DNA of 8,404 bases from an uncultured Clostridia bacterium (GCA_946184215.1 CAMHER010000075.1:1-8404), one strand, 5' to 3'; counted from the stretch's first letter, positions 1 through 5,454 are shown. The notes: a model not told the origin generated them from the letters alone. A program made the numbers and translations.

Positions 1-2
1 AC

Positions 3-2081
3 GATACCTATACCAGCGCGGAAGTTCGCCTTGAACAGGAGGGGACGCCGCGCTTGAAGTGCATTTTATATGACACGGAAGGCAGACTGGATAACTTTTC
101 CGGCGGCGATATCATAGCGGCAGGGGTCAAACTGTCCGCAGGGGATATCCGATACGGCGCCCATACCGACCGTTATACCGCAAAAGATGTTTATCTCACA
201 GGAACAGTCAAGACGGCAGTGCTTCGTATCGGCCATAAGAATACGATCATCACGCTTGCCTCCCGGCTCGCTGATGCGATAGACCATGCTGCCGACAGCG
301 TATTTCCGCAGGATACGGCGGGCTTCATCAAGGCACTGATCACGGGGAACAAGACTGATCTGTATCGGAACGATGCGCTGTATGTTGCCCTCAGCCGATC
401 CGGATTCATGCATGTGGTCGCTGTATCCGGCCTGCATGTCAGTTTCCTGGTCGCCATCCTGCAATTTGTCTTCGGAAAGGGAAGACGCAATTCAGCTTTC
501 TGCATTCTGCTTGTCTGGGCTTTTGTCATCATGACAGGGCTGTCTCCGTCAGCGATTCGTGCGGCCTTTATGCAGTCGATGCTCCTGTCCGCTCCGCTTT
601 TCGGTCGGGAGAGCGATCCTTTGACCTCGCTCTCCGCTGCCCTTGCGTTCTTGCTGCTGCTGAATCCCTTTGCAGCCGCCAATATCAGCCTTCAGCTTTC
701 TTTCGCGGCTATGCTCGGCCTGGTACTCTTCTCGGAAAAGCTGGAAAACCTGATGATGACGCCTTTCGGCGAGGGGAAAGCCGCGACGCTTATGAAAACA
801 CCGGTTGGTGTCATCAGCTCATCGCTCAGCGTTATGGTATTTACTCTTCCGCTTACTGCGATCCATTTCGGATATGTTTCCGTTCTGTCTCCCGTAACAA
901 ATCTGCTTTGCCTGTGGACTGTCCCGATCTGCTTTGCCGGCGGTTATATATTCTGTCTGCTGTCGTTCGTCCCCATGATGGGAAAGATTGCTGCAGTTGC
1001 CGTGTCCTATCTTGTCCGTTATTGCTTCACCGTTTGCAGATATATTGCCTCTTTTCCCCTGTCTGCAATTTATCTTTCCGGCGCCGTCAGCATGATCTGG
1101 ATCGTGGCGTTCTATATTGCCCTTGCAGCGGTGTTCATTTTTCGGATGAAGCCGGGATGGAAGCTGGTCGTTCCGCTGTGTACGGCGCTGATCAGCATTC
1201 TGCTGACACAATACGGCATGTCTTGGTATTATGCATCCACGAGGGGAACGCTCGCAGCGATCGACGTCGGTCAGGGACAGTGTATCAGCGCATTTTCCGG
1301 AGACACGACTGTCCTGGTCGACTGCGGCAGCACCAGTTATGCCGAGTACAACGCGGGCGACTGCGCTGCCGCCTATCTGAGAAGCCGGGGAAGAGATCAC
1401 GTAGACCTTCTGGTTTTCACACACCTTCACGAGGATCATGCCAATGGGTTTGAGCGACTGACCAATCTCATGTCGGTGGATACGGTCCTGATCCCGAGCG
1501 CGGCGCTGGAAGGCGATGATTTCACCTTTGAACTGCTTCGCTGTGCAAACGAGCACGGAATAAAGGTGCAGATCATATCAGATAAAAAACTGATCATGGA
1601 GGACGGGATGAACCTGCTCCTGCTTGAGACCGGCTCCACAGGAGATGAGAATGAAGGCTGCATGCCTGTTCTGATCACGATTGGCTCCTATGATATGATC
1701 GTGACCGGAGACGCTCCGGCTGCTCGAGAGGAATCGCTTGTCAAAGAAATTGACCTTTCCCGCGTTGATGCGCTCGTGGTTGGTCATCACGGATCAAAGA
1801 GCGCGAGCAGTGAAGCATATCTTGCAGCAATAGGCGGACGAAGCGCGATTATCAGCGTGGGAAAAAATAACTACCGTCTTCTGTCAGGAGAAGTACTTGA
1901 ACGGCTGAAAAGCTTCGGTTATACTGTTTACAGAACAGATACCGACGGAGATGTGGAGATTCAGATTCATGGCGAAGGAAAAAGAGGAAAAACTGAATTA
2001 CAAGCAAGAGCTTCAAAAGCTGAATGCGGAAGGCCCCAGGACGCTCTATCTCCTGTGGGGGAAAGAGGATTATCTGCGTGA
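3..2081 (+). CDS. comEC: ComEC/Rec2 DNA internalization protein, 5' end truncated by the window edge
   Basis: ComEC is the inner-membrane channel that carries single-stranded DNA into the cytoplasm during natural transformation. The reading frame is open from the first bases, so the start codon lies upstream; the TTG at 54 is internal, and the residues before it (DTYTSAEVRLEQEG) fit the soluble N-terminal domain. Next comes the Competence domain: the helix with the hallmark VSGLHVS at 423-443, then many hydrophobic segments to about 1230. The C-terminal third is a metallo-beta-lactamase-like domain with an intact HLHEDH metal motif (1422-1439), a TGD motif near 1700 and a later GHHGSK motif (about 1782-1799); in this family the domain is proposed to degrade the non-transported strand. 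The family-like sequence ends near YRTDTDGDVEIQIHG (about 1973). The last ~35 codons read holA sequence in another frame and look like a tail gained by stop-codon loss. Identification is firm; whether the host is transformable cannot be told. Confidence 0.95.
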   Translation, partial: DTYTSAEVRLEQEGTPRLKCILYDTEGRLDNFSGGDIIAAGVKLSAGDIRYGAHTDRYTAKDVYLTGTVKTAVLRIGHKNTIITLASRLADAIDHAADSVFPQDTAGFIKALITGNKTDLYRNDALYVALSRSGFMHVVAVSGLHVSFLVAILQFVFGKGRRNSAFCILLVWAFVIMTGLSPSAIRAAFMQSMLLSAPLFGRESDPLTSLSAALAFLLLLNPFAAANISLQLSFAAMLGLVLFSEKLENLMMTPFGEGKAATLMKTPVGVISSSLSVMVFTLPLTAIHFGYVSVLSPVTNLLCLWTVPICFAGGYIFCLLSFVPMMGKIAAVAVSYLVRYCFTVCRYIASFPLSAIYLSGAVSMIWIVAFYIALAAVFIFRMKPGWKLVVPLCTALISILLTQYGMSWYYASTRGTLAAIDVGQGQCISAFSGDTTVLVDCGSTSYAEYNAGDCAAAYLRSRGRDHVDLLVFTHLHEDHANGFERLTNLMSVDTVLIPSAALEGDDFTFELLRCANEHGIKVQIISDKKLIMEDGMNLLLLETGSTGDENEGCMPVLITIGSYDMIVTGDAPAAREESLVKEIDLSRVDALVVGHHGSKSASSEAYLAAIGGRSAIISVGKNNYRLLSGEVLERLKSFGYTVYRTDTDGDVEIQIHGEGKRGKTELQARASKAECGRPQDALSPVGERGLSA

Positions 2082-3015
2082 GCAGTATCTGTCCCAGCTG
2101 AAAAGCTTCTGTATTCCTGAGGGAGAGAACGGGTTTAATTATAAACGCTTCGACGGCCCCGAGCTTTCCGCAAACGCGTTCCGTGAGGCGGTAGACGCGC
2201 TTCCGTTTCTGGCAGACAGAACATTTGTCGAATTACGTGACATCGACCTGAACAAGCTTAAGGAGGCGCAGGAGATCCTGCCGGTCATTTCCGAACTGCC
2301 GGACTATTGCACGGTCTGCTTCGTTCAGAATGTCGAGTATGAGCCGGACGGCAGACTGAAGCTGGTCCGTGCCATTCGCGACAAGGGCTGTGAACTGAAA
2401 TTTACCCAACAGGGACAGGGGGCGCTGATCGACTGGATCGCACGGCGCTTTGCCGCGCACGGGAAAAGAATCGATTTTGAGGCATCTCAGAGACTGATTT
2501 TTATCAGCGGCGATCTAATGAACCGACTGATTCCGGAGATCGAAAAAATCGCGGCTTATGTCAAAGACGAAAAAGTGACGGTACGTGATGTGGAGGCGGT
2601 CGCGCACCATATCCCGGAGGCGCAGGTCTTTGAATTGACGGATCTGCTTGCTCAGAAACAATACAGCGCATCCATGAATACACTTTCCGAGCTGCTTGCG
2701 GAAAATGAGTATGACCCGATCTACCTGCTGGCTGTCCTTGGCTCACAGATGAGAAGACTTTATTGCGCCAGGCTCGCCATCGAGCATGATCTCGGCGCCA
2801 AATACGTCTCGGAATGCTGCGGTATCAAGTATTCCTTTATGGTAACCAAGCTGCTGCAATCCGCCCGCGGCTTTACCAGACAGCAGCTGAAAGACGCTGT
2901 CCGCGTCTGCGCGGAGACGGATATGCAGATGAAGAGCAGCGGCGGCGACAGCAGAGAGCTTTTGAAAAATGCTGTGCTGGCCATCGCGACGGAGGCTTCG
3001 GATGCAAAGCGTTAA
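1969..3015 (+). CDS. holA: DNA polymerase III delta subunit (clamp loader)
   Basis: HolA is the delta subunit of the replicative clamp loader, which opens the beta sliding clamp and loads it on primed DNA. The 348-residue product has the expected length. It opens with a lysine- and glutamate-rich helix followed by RTLYLLWGKEDYLREQYL, the usual N-terminal signature (degenerate P-loop region of this AAA+-like subunit). The middle has the typical 'ALPFLADRTFVELRDID' stretch. The C-terminal part carries 'IPEIEKIAAYV' and 'IYLLAVLGSQMRRLY', as in the delta collar domain. I prefer the ATG at 1969: it has TGGAGA about 9 nt upstream, whereas the in-frame ATG at 1951 abuts its only purine-rich stretch. 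The first 113 nt overlap the end of comEC in another frame. The stop codon overlaps the start of rnmV, suggesting translational coupling. Confidence 0.93.
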   Translation: MAKEKEEKLNYKQELQKLNAEGPRTLYLLWGKEDYLREQYLSQLKSFCIPEGENGFNYKRFDGPELSANAFREAVDALPFLADRTFVELRDIDLNKLKEAQEILPVISELPDYCTVCFVQNVEYEPDGRLKLVRAIRDKGCELKFTQQGQGALIDWIARRFAAHGKRIDFEASQRLIFISGDLMNRLIPEIEKIAAYVKDEKVTVRDVEAVAHHIPEAQVFELTDLLAQKQYSASMNTLSELLAENEYDPIYLLAVLGSQMRRLYCARLAIEHDLGAKYVSECCGIKYSFMVTKLLQSARGFTRQQLKDAVRVCAETDMQMKSSGGDSRELLKNAVLAIATEASDAKR

Positions 3016-3589
3016 GGAAGTTATCGTTGTCGAAGGACGTTATGACAAAAATACGCTTCTGCAGGTCGTGGATGCCGTTGTGATCGAAACATCGGGGTTT
3101 GGAATTTTTAACGATTCTCAGAAACAAAAGCTGCTTCGCACCATAGCGGAAAAGAGGGGATTGATCATACTGACCGATCCGGACGGGGCGGGATTTGTGA
3201 TCCGCAATTTTATTAAGTCCTGTATTCCGGCGGAACAGCTGAAACAGGCCTATGTTCCTGACATTCCGGGAAAGGAAAAAAGAAAAGCCAGGCCATCCCG
3301 AGAGGGAAAGCTTGGCGTAGAAGGAATGCGAGCTGAAATCCTGCTCAATGCCCTAAAACGAGCCGGGGCAACCTTTGAGGGAGAAGAGGCGGATCCGAAC
3401 ATTGAAAAAGTAACGAAGGCGGATCTGTACCGTATCGGCCTGGCCGGACGGGAGGAGAGCGCAAAAAAACGCGCAGAGCTGATCCGTTCGCTTGATCTCC
3501 CGGAACATCTGAGCGCCGACGCTCTTTTAAATGTGGTAAACGCCATTATGAGCCGGGAAGATTTTTTTAGCTGTGCCGCTCATCTATGA
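3002..3589 (+). CDS. rnmV: Ribonuclease M5 (5S rRNA maturase), Toprim plus DUF4093-like tail
   Basis: RNase M5 trims 5S rRNA precursors in low-GC Gram-positive bacteria, working on the 5S precursor bound to ribosomal protein L18. The product is 195 residues, near the family's usual 180-190. The N-terminal half is a Toprim domain with its metal ligands visible: the glutamate of VVEGRYD (Glu11) and the aspartates of TDPDGAG (Asp59, Asp61). It is followed by the basic PGKEKRKARPSREGKLGVEGM region and a helical C-terminal part with KADLYRIGL, characteristic of this family. I chose the ATG at 3002 because GGAGG at 2991-2995 lies 6 nt upstream and the protein then starts MQSVKEVIVVEG as relatives do; an upstream in-frame start at 2969 lies inside holA without such a site. 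The gene overlaps holA by 14 nt. rnmV usually sits beside ksgA (16S rRNA dimethyltransferase); here it follows holA and no ksgA is seen. Confidence 0.93.
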   Translation: MQSVKEVIVVEGRYDKNTLLQVVDAVVIETSGFGIFNDSQKQKLLRTIAEKRGLIILTDPDGAGFVIRNFIKSCIPAEQLKQAYVPDIPGKEKRKARPSREGKLGVEGMRAEILLNALKRAGATFEGEEADPNIEKVTKADLYRIGLAGREESAKKRAELIRSLDLPEHLSADALLNVVNAIMSREDFFSCAAHL

Positions 3590-3800
3590 GAGCCGACGAA
3601 AGTATAGCAATCAGCAGCAAGCCCTGCGGGGTTTCCGCAAGAGATGCCGCCAGCTTAACATGATCGTATGTACAATCTGGTCCAATCAGAAGCAGAAAGG
3701 CACAGAAAAGCATTACACAGCTGAGCTTTATCGTTCCCATAAACAGGCACCAGGATTCCTTGCACATATGTGTCATGCCAAGAAGGCTTTTTTTCAGCAT
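3567..3800 (-). CDS. Probable small membrane protein of unknown function, convergent with rnmV
   Basis: I cannot assign a family. The 77-residue product starts MLKKSLLGMTHMCKES, then has a strongly hydrophobic helix (about residues 17-39, containing VMLFCAFLLLI), a short polar loop rich in D, T, Y, H and K (41-49), a second hydrophobic stretch (about 59-72, QGLLLIAILSSALI) and a charged end (DERHS). This suggests a two-pass or hairpin membrane protein. A GGGTGA ribosome binding site lies 6 nt before the ATG, and a TACAAT -10 box lies just upstream. Codon choice is like the neighbours and the hydrophobic pattern is not what a random antisense frame usually gives. Its last 23 nt overlap the 3' end of rnmV tail to tail. 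ATG codons at residues 9 and 12 are alternative starts. It remains possible that the frame is not translated. Confidence 0.55.
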   Translation of the reverse strand: MLKKSLLGMTHMCKESWCLFMGTIKLSCVMLFCAFLLLIGPDCTYDHVKLAASLAETPQGLLLIAILSSALIDERHS

Positions 3801-3818
3801 CGTTCATCACCCGCTGTC

Positions 3819-3847
3819 ATTGTAGCGCGTTGCCCGCGTGCGCGCAA
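3819..3847 (-). promoter_or_regulatory. Candidate sigma-A promoter for the small membrane protein
   Basis: On the minus strand there is a TACAAT -10 box (3819-3824), a 17-nt spacer and TTGCGC (3842-3847) as a weak -35 box matching three of six consensus bases. The implied transcript would start about 20 nt before the ATG at 3800, leaving room only for the ribosome binding site. The spacer and -35 contain a GCGCG/CGCGC inverted repeat (3825-3829 and 3841-3845), which could be an operator or simply GC-rich sequence. Confidence 0.35.
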
Positions 3848-4012
3848 GGAACAGCTTTTCCCAACAGTGGAAAGACAAGGGAAACAGAATACGGGCGAGT
3901 ACTGACCTGGGCATCAGACGGGACGTAAACAATGGACTCTTCATGGAAAAATATGGAATAGTCCATTTTCAGCTTTTTTCGGTATTGCTGATGATGTGCA
4001 GAGCAACAAATA
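3848..4012. other. Intergenic stretch without a convincing gene
   Basis: Short open frames cross this stretch on both strands (for example 3838-4035 plus and 3817-4026 minus), but none has a ribosome binding site or a recognisable protein pattern. The only clear structure is the inverted repeat at 3931-3967. Together with the small minus-strand gene this makes up the gap between rnmV and the STAS gene. Confidence 0.5.
3931..3967. repeat. 8-bp perfect inverted repeat, possible weak terminator
   Basis: AATGGACT at 3931-3938 is the exact reverse complement of AGTCCATT at 3960-3967, with a 21-nt A-rich spacer. On the plus strand it is followed by TTCAGCTTTTTT, so it could stop transcripts reading out of the comEC-holA-rnmV run about 340 nt after rnmV. 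The AT-rich stem and long loop make it a weak terminator; a protein-binding site upstream of the STAS promoter is an alternative. Confidence 0.35.
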
Positions 4013-4041
4013 TTGACTGCCCGCATTTCAAATGATATATT
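4013..4041 (+). promoter_or_regulatory. Sigma-A-type promoter of the STAS/ATPase-like operon
   Basis: TTGACT (4013-4018) and TATATT (4036-4041) each match the consensus at five of six positions and are separated by exactly 17 nt. The expected start near 4048 gives a leader of about 95 nt before the STAS start codon. The strength of this promoter suggests vegetative, SigA-type expression rather than control by the alternative sigma factor that such a partner-switching pair would normally regulate. Confidence 0.75.
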
Positions 4042-4067
4042 ATTTTAAAACATCATATTTCTCTCGA

Positions 4068-4116
4068 GCGTATTCGGCTTGTTCCCGCTTTTCGCGGCAG
4101 AATACAAACAGGGAAC
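4068..4116 (+). promoter_or_regulatory. Structured leader with two competing hairpins
   Basis: Within the untranslated leader, GTATTC (4070-4075) can pair with GAATAC (4100-4105), enclosing a smaller CCGC/GCGG hairpin (from about 4084 to 4097). Alternatively GTTCCC (4081-4086) can pair with GGGAAC (4111-4116), which crosses the first pairing and ends 11 nt before the AAAGGAGG ribosome binding site. The two folds exclude each other, which is the form expected for leader control, but short stems can arise by chance and no known riboswitch motif is recognised. Confidence 0.3.
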
Positions 4117-4143
4117 TTGATCATTACAAAGGAGGACAAGGAC

Positions 4144-4443
4144 ATGTTGAACATTGAAAAGGTAATTGAAAACGGAGAGGTTACTTTTATACTGGAAGGA
4201 CGTTTGGACACGGCTTCTGCTCCGAAGCTGGAGGAAGAAGTTAAACAGTCTGCCAGCGTCGCAAACGCCATGATCATGGACTTTGAAAAGGTGGAGTACA
4301 TTTCCTCTGCCGGTCTCCGTGTCCTTCTTCTCGCCTTGAAGCAGATGCGCGGGAAAGGCTCCCTGAAGGTCGTCCATGTCAACGATCTTGTCCGGGAGAT
4401 TTTTGATGTGACAGGCTTTTCCAATATGCTTACAATTGAATAA
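4144..4443 (+). CDS. STAS-domain anti-sigma factor antagonist (SpoIIAA/RsbV-like)
   Basis: The 99-residue protein is a single STAS domain. In partner-switching modules such a protein, when unphosphorylated, binds a HATPase-type anti-sigma kinase and frees its target. The sequence shows the opening strand with GRLDTASAP (residues 19-27), a central MDFEKVEYISSAGLRVLL (45-62) and the closing VNDLVREIFDVTGF. Ser55 in SSAG aligns with the phosphorylated Ser58 (DSSG) of Bacillus subtilis SpoIIAA, so the switch residue is kept. The ATG at 4144 has a strong AAAGGAGG site 8 nt upstream; the open frame continues upstream to 4117 without a better start. It is followed 18 nt later by an ATPase-like partner. 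No sigma factor or PP2C phosphatase gene is adjacent, so the regulated process is unknown. Confidence 0.94.
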   Translation: MLNIEKVIENGEVTFILEGRLDTASAPKLEEEVKQSASVANAMIMDFEKVEYISSAGLRVLLLALKQMRGKGSLKVVHVNDLVREIFDVTGFSNMLTIE

Positions 4444-4461
4444 AGAAAAAGGGGAATAGAA

Positions 4462-4995
4462 ATGGAATCCGATATCATTCAAATCGACAATCTGGGAAAT
4501 GGATTTGAACAGGCCGTGGAGGAAACAAAGCGCGTTGCTCAGTTTCGGGGATTGGATCATAAAAATTCCCTTCGTCTTCAGCTCTGCACAGAGGAAATGC
4601 TGAGCATGGCACACACTGTGACGGGAGAAATGCAGGCTTCTTTCTGGCTTGAGAGTGAGGGAAACTGCTTTGCGCTTCATATGACTACCAATACGGTAAT
4701 GGACAAAATGAAGCGGTCGCTTTTGATTTCCTCAGCTACATCCAGAAAGAATGAGGCCGCAAACAGCTTTTTGGGAAAGCTTCGTGATGCCTTCGAAAAC
4801 GCTATGGCCTCGGAGGAGGAATCTACCTATTTCGAACTGCCTGTTGAATTGCAGGCGGATCTTGCCGGACGTGTCGTAGACGATCCGGACTGGGATCGCT
4901 ATGAGCGTTCCGTACTGTTCCGCCTGGCTGACAATGTGAAGATTGATATTCGCGGCGGACTGGTGCACATGACTGTCACCAAGAGTTTTGCATAA
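4462..4995 (+). CDS. Divergent GHKL/HATPase-like protein paired with the STAS protein (possible pseudo-kinase)
   Basis: This 177-residue protein resembles proteins usually annotated as 'ATP-binding protein' next to STAS genes in Clostridia. Residues 36-53 (SLRLQLCTEEMLSMAHTV) sit where the N-box of RsbW/SpoIIAB kinases would be: the glutamate is kept (Glu45) but the magnesium-binding asparagine four residues on is methionine (Met49). No DxGxG (G1) motif is visible afterwards. A glycine-containing helix (SFLGKLRDAFENAM) and a closing beta-rich tail (VKIDIRGGLVHMTV) fit the fold. I therefore infer a HATPase-like fold that may not bind ATP in the usual way, perhaps acting as a passive binding partner. 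The ATG has AAGGGGA about 7 nt upstream, and the gene is cotranscribed with the STAS gene, ending just before a strong terminator. The fold assignment is moderate; the loss of ATP binding is inference. Confidence 0.82.
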   Translation: MESDIIQIDNLGNGFEQAVEETKRVAQFRGLDHKNSLRLQLCTEEMLSMAHTVTGEMQASFWLESEGNCFALHMTTNTVMDKMKRSLLISSATSRKNEAANSFLGKLRDAFENAMASEEESTYFELPVELQADLAGRVVDDPDWDRYERSVLFRLADNVKIDIRGGLVHMTVTKSFA

Positions 4996-5049
4996 AATCA
5001 TTTTGCGGTCACCCGGAAAAACCGAACTTGATCCGGCAGAAAAAATATG

Positions 5050-5079
5050 ACGGCGGGCAACAGATGCCCGCCGTTTTCT
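5050..5079 (+). terminator. Intrinsic terminator of the STAS operon
   Basis: A perfect 10-bp GC-rich stem, ACGGCGGGCA (5050-5059) with TGCCCGCCGT (5065-5074), closes a 5-nt ACAGA loop and is followed by TTTCT after the stem's last T. It begins 55 nt after the stop of the ATPase-like gene. No minus-strand gene is close enough to need it. Confidence 0.92.
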
Positions 5080-5162
5080 ATTGCGTGTCTTTGAACAGCC
5101 GATGCTGCTATACGAATAACCGGATCGAAAGCCTGGAATAATTTTTCGAGGCAGAAATGTGT

Positions 5163-5191
5163 TTGGCAAGGCGTTTCCCGCAGAGCATAAT
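5163..5191 (+). promoter_or_regulatory. Candidate sigma-A promoter, upstream intergenic copy
   Basis: TTGGCA (5163-5168) and CATAAT (5186-5191) are each five-of-six matches, spaced by 17 nt. It points toward the second candidate at 5259-5267 and then toward the ABC transporter, with no open reading frame in between. It may be the more distant promoter for that gene or a chance match in AT-rich sequence. Confidence 0.4.
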
Positions 5192-5258
5192 AGAGATATA
5201 TTCTCAATTCGATTAAGTGTAAACTTTTTATAAACTGCGCACAAAAGGAATATAGTTG

Positions 5259-5267
5259 TGCTATAAT
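5259..5267 (+). promoter_or_regulatory. Extended -10 promoter candidate
   Basis: TGCTATAAT is a perfect extended -10 element (TG at 5259-5260, TATAAT at 5262-5267). No good -35 box is seen at 16-18 nt, which extended -10 promoters tolerate. The predicted start near 5274 leads into two hairpins (5291-5309 and 5316-5356) and then antisense to the tRNA. It could make a short RNA of roughly 80 nt or drive the ABC transporter gene, for which I found no nearer promoter. Confidence 0.5.
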
Positions 5268-5290
5268 AACCGCCGGCTAATACAAGCAAA

Positions 5291-5309
5291 GGGGCCGTTT
5301 TAAGGCCCT
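5291..5309. repeat. Small GC hairpin next to the tRNA terminator
   Basis: GGGCC (5292-5296) pairs with GGCCC (5304-5308) around a 7-nt loop, and the outermost G (5291) and T (5309) can add a wobble pair. On the minus strand it lies downstream of the main tRNA terminator and is followed by CTTTGCTT, so it may be a backup terminator. On the plus strand it would be the first hairpin of the candidate short transcript. Confidence 0.35.
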
Positions 5310-5315
5310 GATGCA

Positions 5316-5356
5316 AAAAGCCGCAAGCATCTGCGGTGCAAATACTTGCGGCTTTT
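5316..5356 (-). terminator. Intrinsic terminator of the tRNA-Arg gene
   Basis: The arms 5316-5334 and 5338-5356 form a 19-bp hairpin with a 3-nt loop, starting 3 nt beyond the encoded CCA end and ending in a T run on the minus strand. Two positions (5331/5341 and 5328/5344) would be C-A mismatches in a plus-strand RNA but are G-U wobbles in the minus-strand RNA, which fits a structure kept for the tRNA transcript. The outer part, GCCGCAAG with CTTGCGGC and flanking A/T, could still terminate plus-strand transcripts weakly. Confidence 0.85.
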
Positions 5357-5358
5357 GA

Positions 5359-5435
5359 TGGCACCCACGGGGGGATTCGAACCTCTGGCCTGCCGCTTAG
5401 GAGGCGGCCGCTCTATCCTGCTGAGCTACGTGGGC
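5359..5435 (-). tRNA. tRNA-Arg, anticodon CCU (reads AGG), CCA encoded
   Basis: The minus strand folds as a complete 77-nt tRNA: acceptor stem starting GCCCACG, D-arm GCTC...GAGC with GG in the loop, anticodon stem GCCGC/GCGGC around the loop CTCCTAA (anticodon CCT), 5-nt variable loop and canonical TTCGAAT T-loop, followed by discriminator G and encoded CCA. The anticodon assigns it to arginine codon AGG. Odd points are three imperfect pairs: G1-U72 at the acceptor tip and two A-C oppositions in the T stem (AGAGG against CCCCC, positions 49-65 and 51-63). A consensus promoter and a long terminator flank it, so it is very probably expressed on its own. Confidence 0.94.
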
Positions 5436-5454
5436 ATTTCCAAAGAGCTTGCTT

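Noticed and set aside
54..56. TTG as the comEC start codon
   Set aside because: The frame is open to the window edge with ComEC-like residues upstream and no ribosome binding site at a suitable distance, so the gene is simply cut by the window.
819..1556. Long minus-strand frame opposite comEC
   Set aside because: It lies wholly inside a gene with clear ComEC motifs, has a low-complexity, polar translation with no family resemblance and no credible ribosome binding site; it is a shadow frame.
1951..1953. ATG at 1951 as the holA start
   Set aside because: The purine-rich GGAG directly abuts it, whereas the ATG at 1969 has a correctly spaced site and gives the usual N-terminus.
3561..3569. 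T7 run near the rnmV end as a frameshift or terminator
   Set aside because: The reading frame after it ends with a normal RNase M5-like C-terminus, and there is no GC hairpin immediately before it.
3817..4026. Minus-strand frame in the intergenic stretch
   Set aside because: No ribosome binding site before the ATG, no conserved-looking pattern, and it overlaps the promoter regions on both sides.
3838..4035. Plus-strand frame of 65 codons before the STAS promoter
   Set aside because: No ribosome binding site, and it runs through the inverted repeat and the STAS promoter; composition looks random.
4045..4680. Minus-strand frame opposite the STAS and ATPase-like genes
   Set aside because: The plus-strand STAS gene here has conserved motifs, promoter and RBS. 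The antisense translation has no recognisable pattern.
4732..5364. Minus-strand frame across the ATPase-like gene end, the terminator and the intergenic region
   Set aside because: It runs through a strong terminator hairpin and AT-rich promoter sequence, and its translation resembles no protein.
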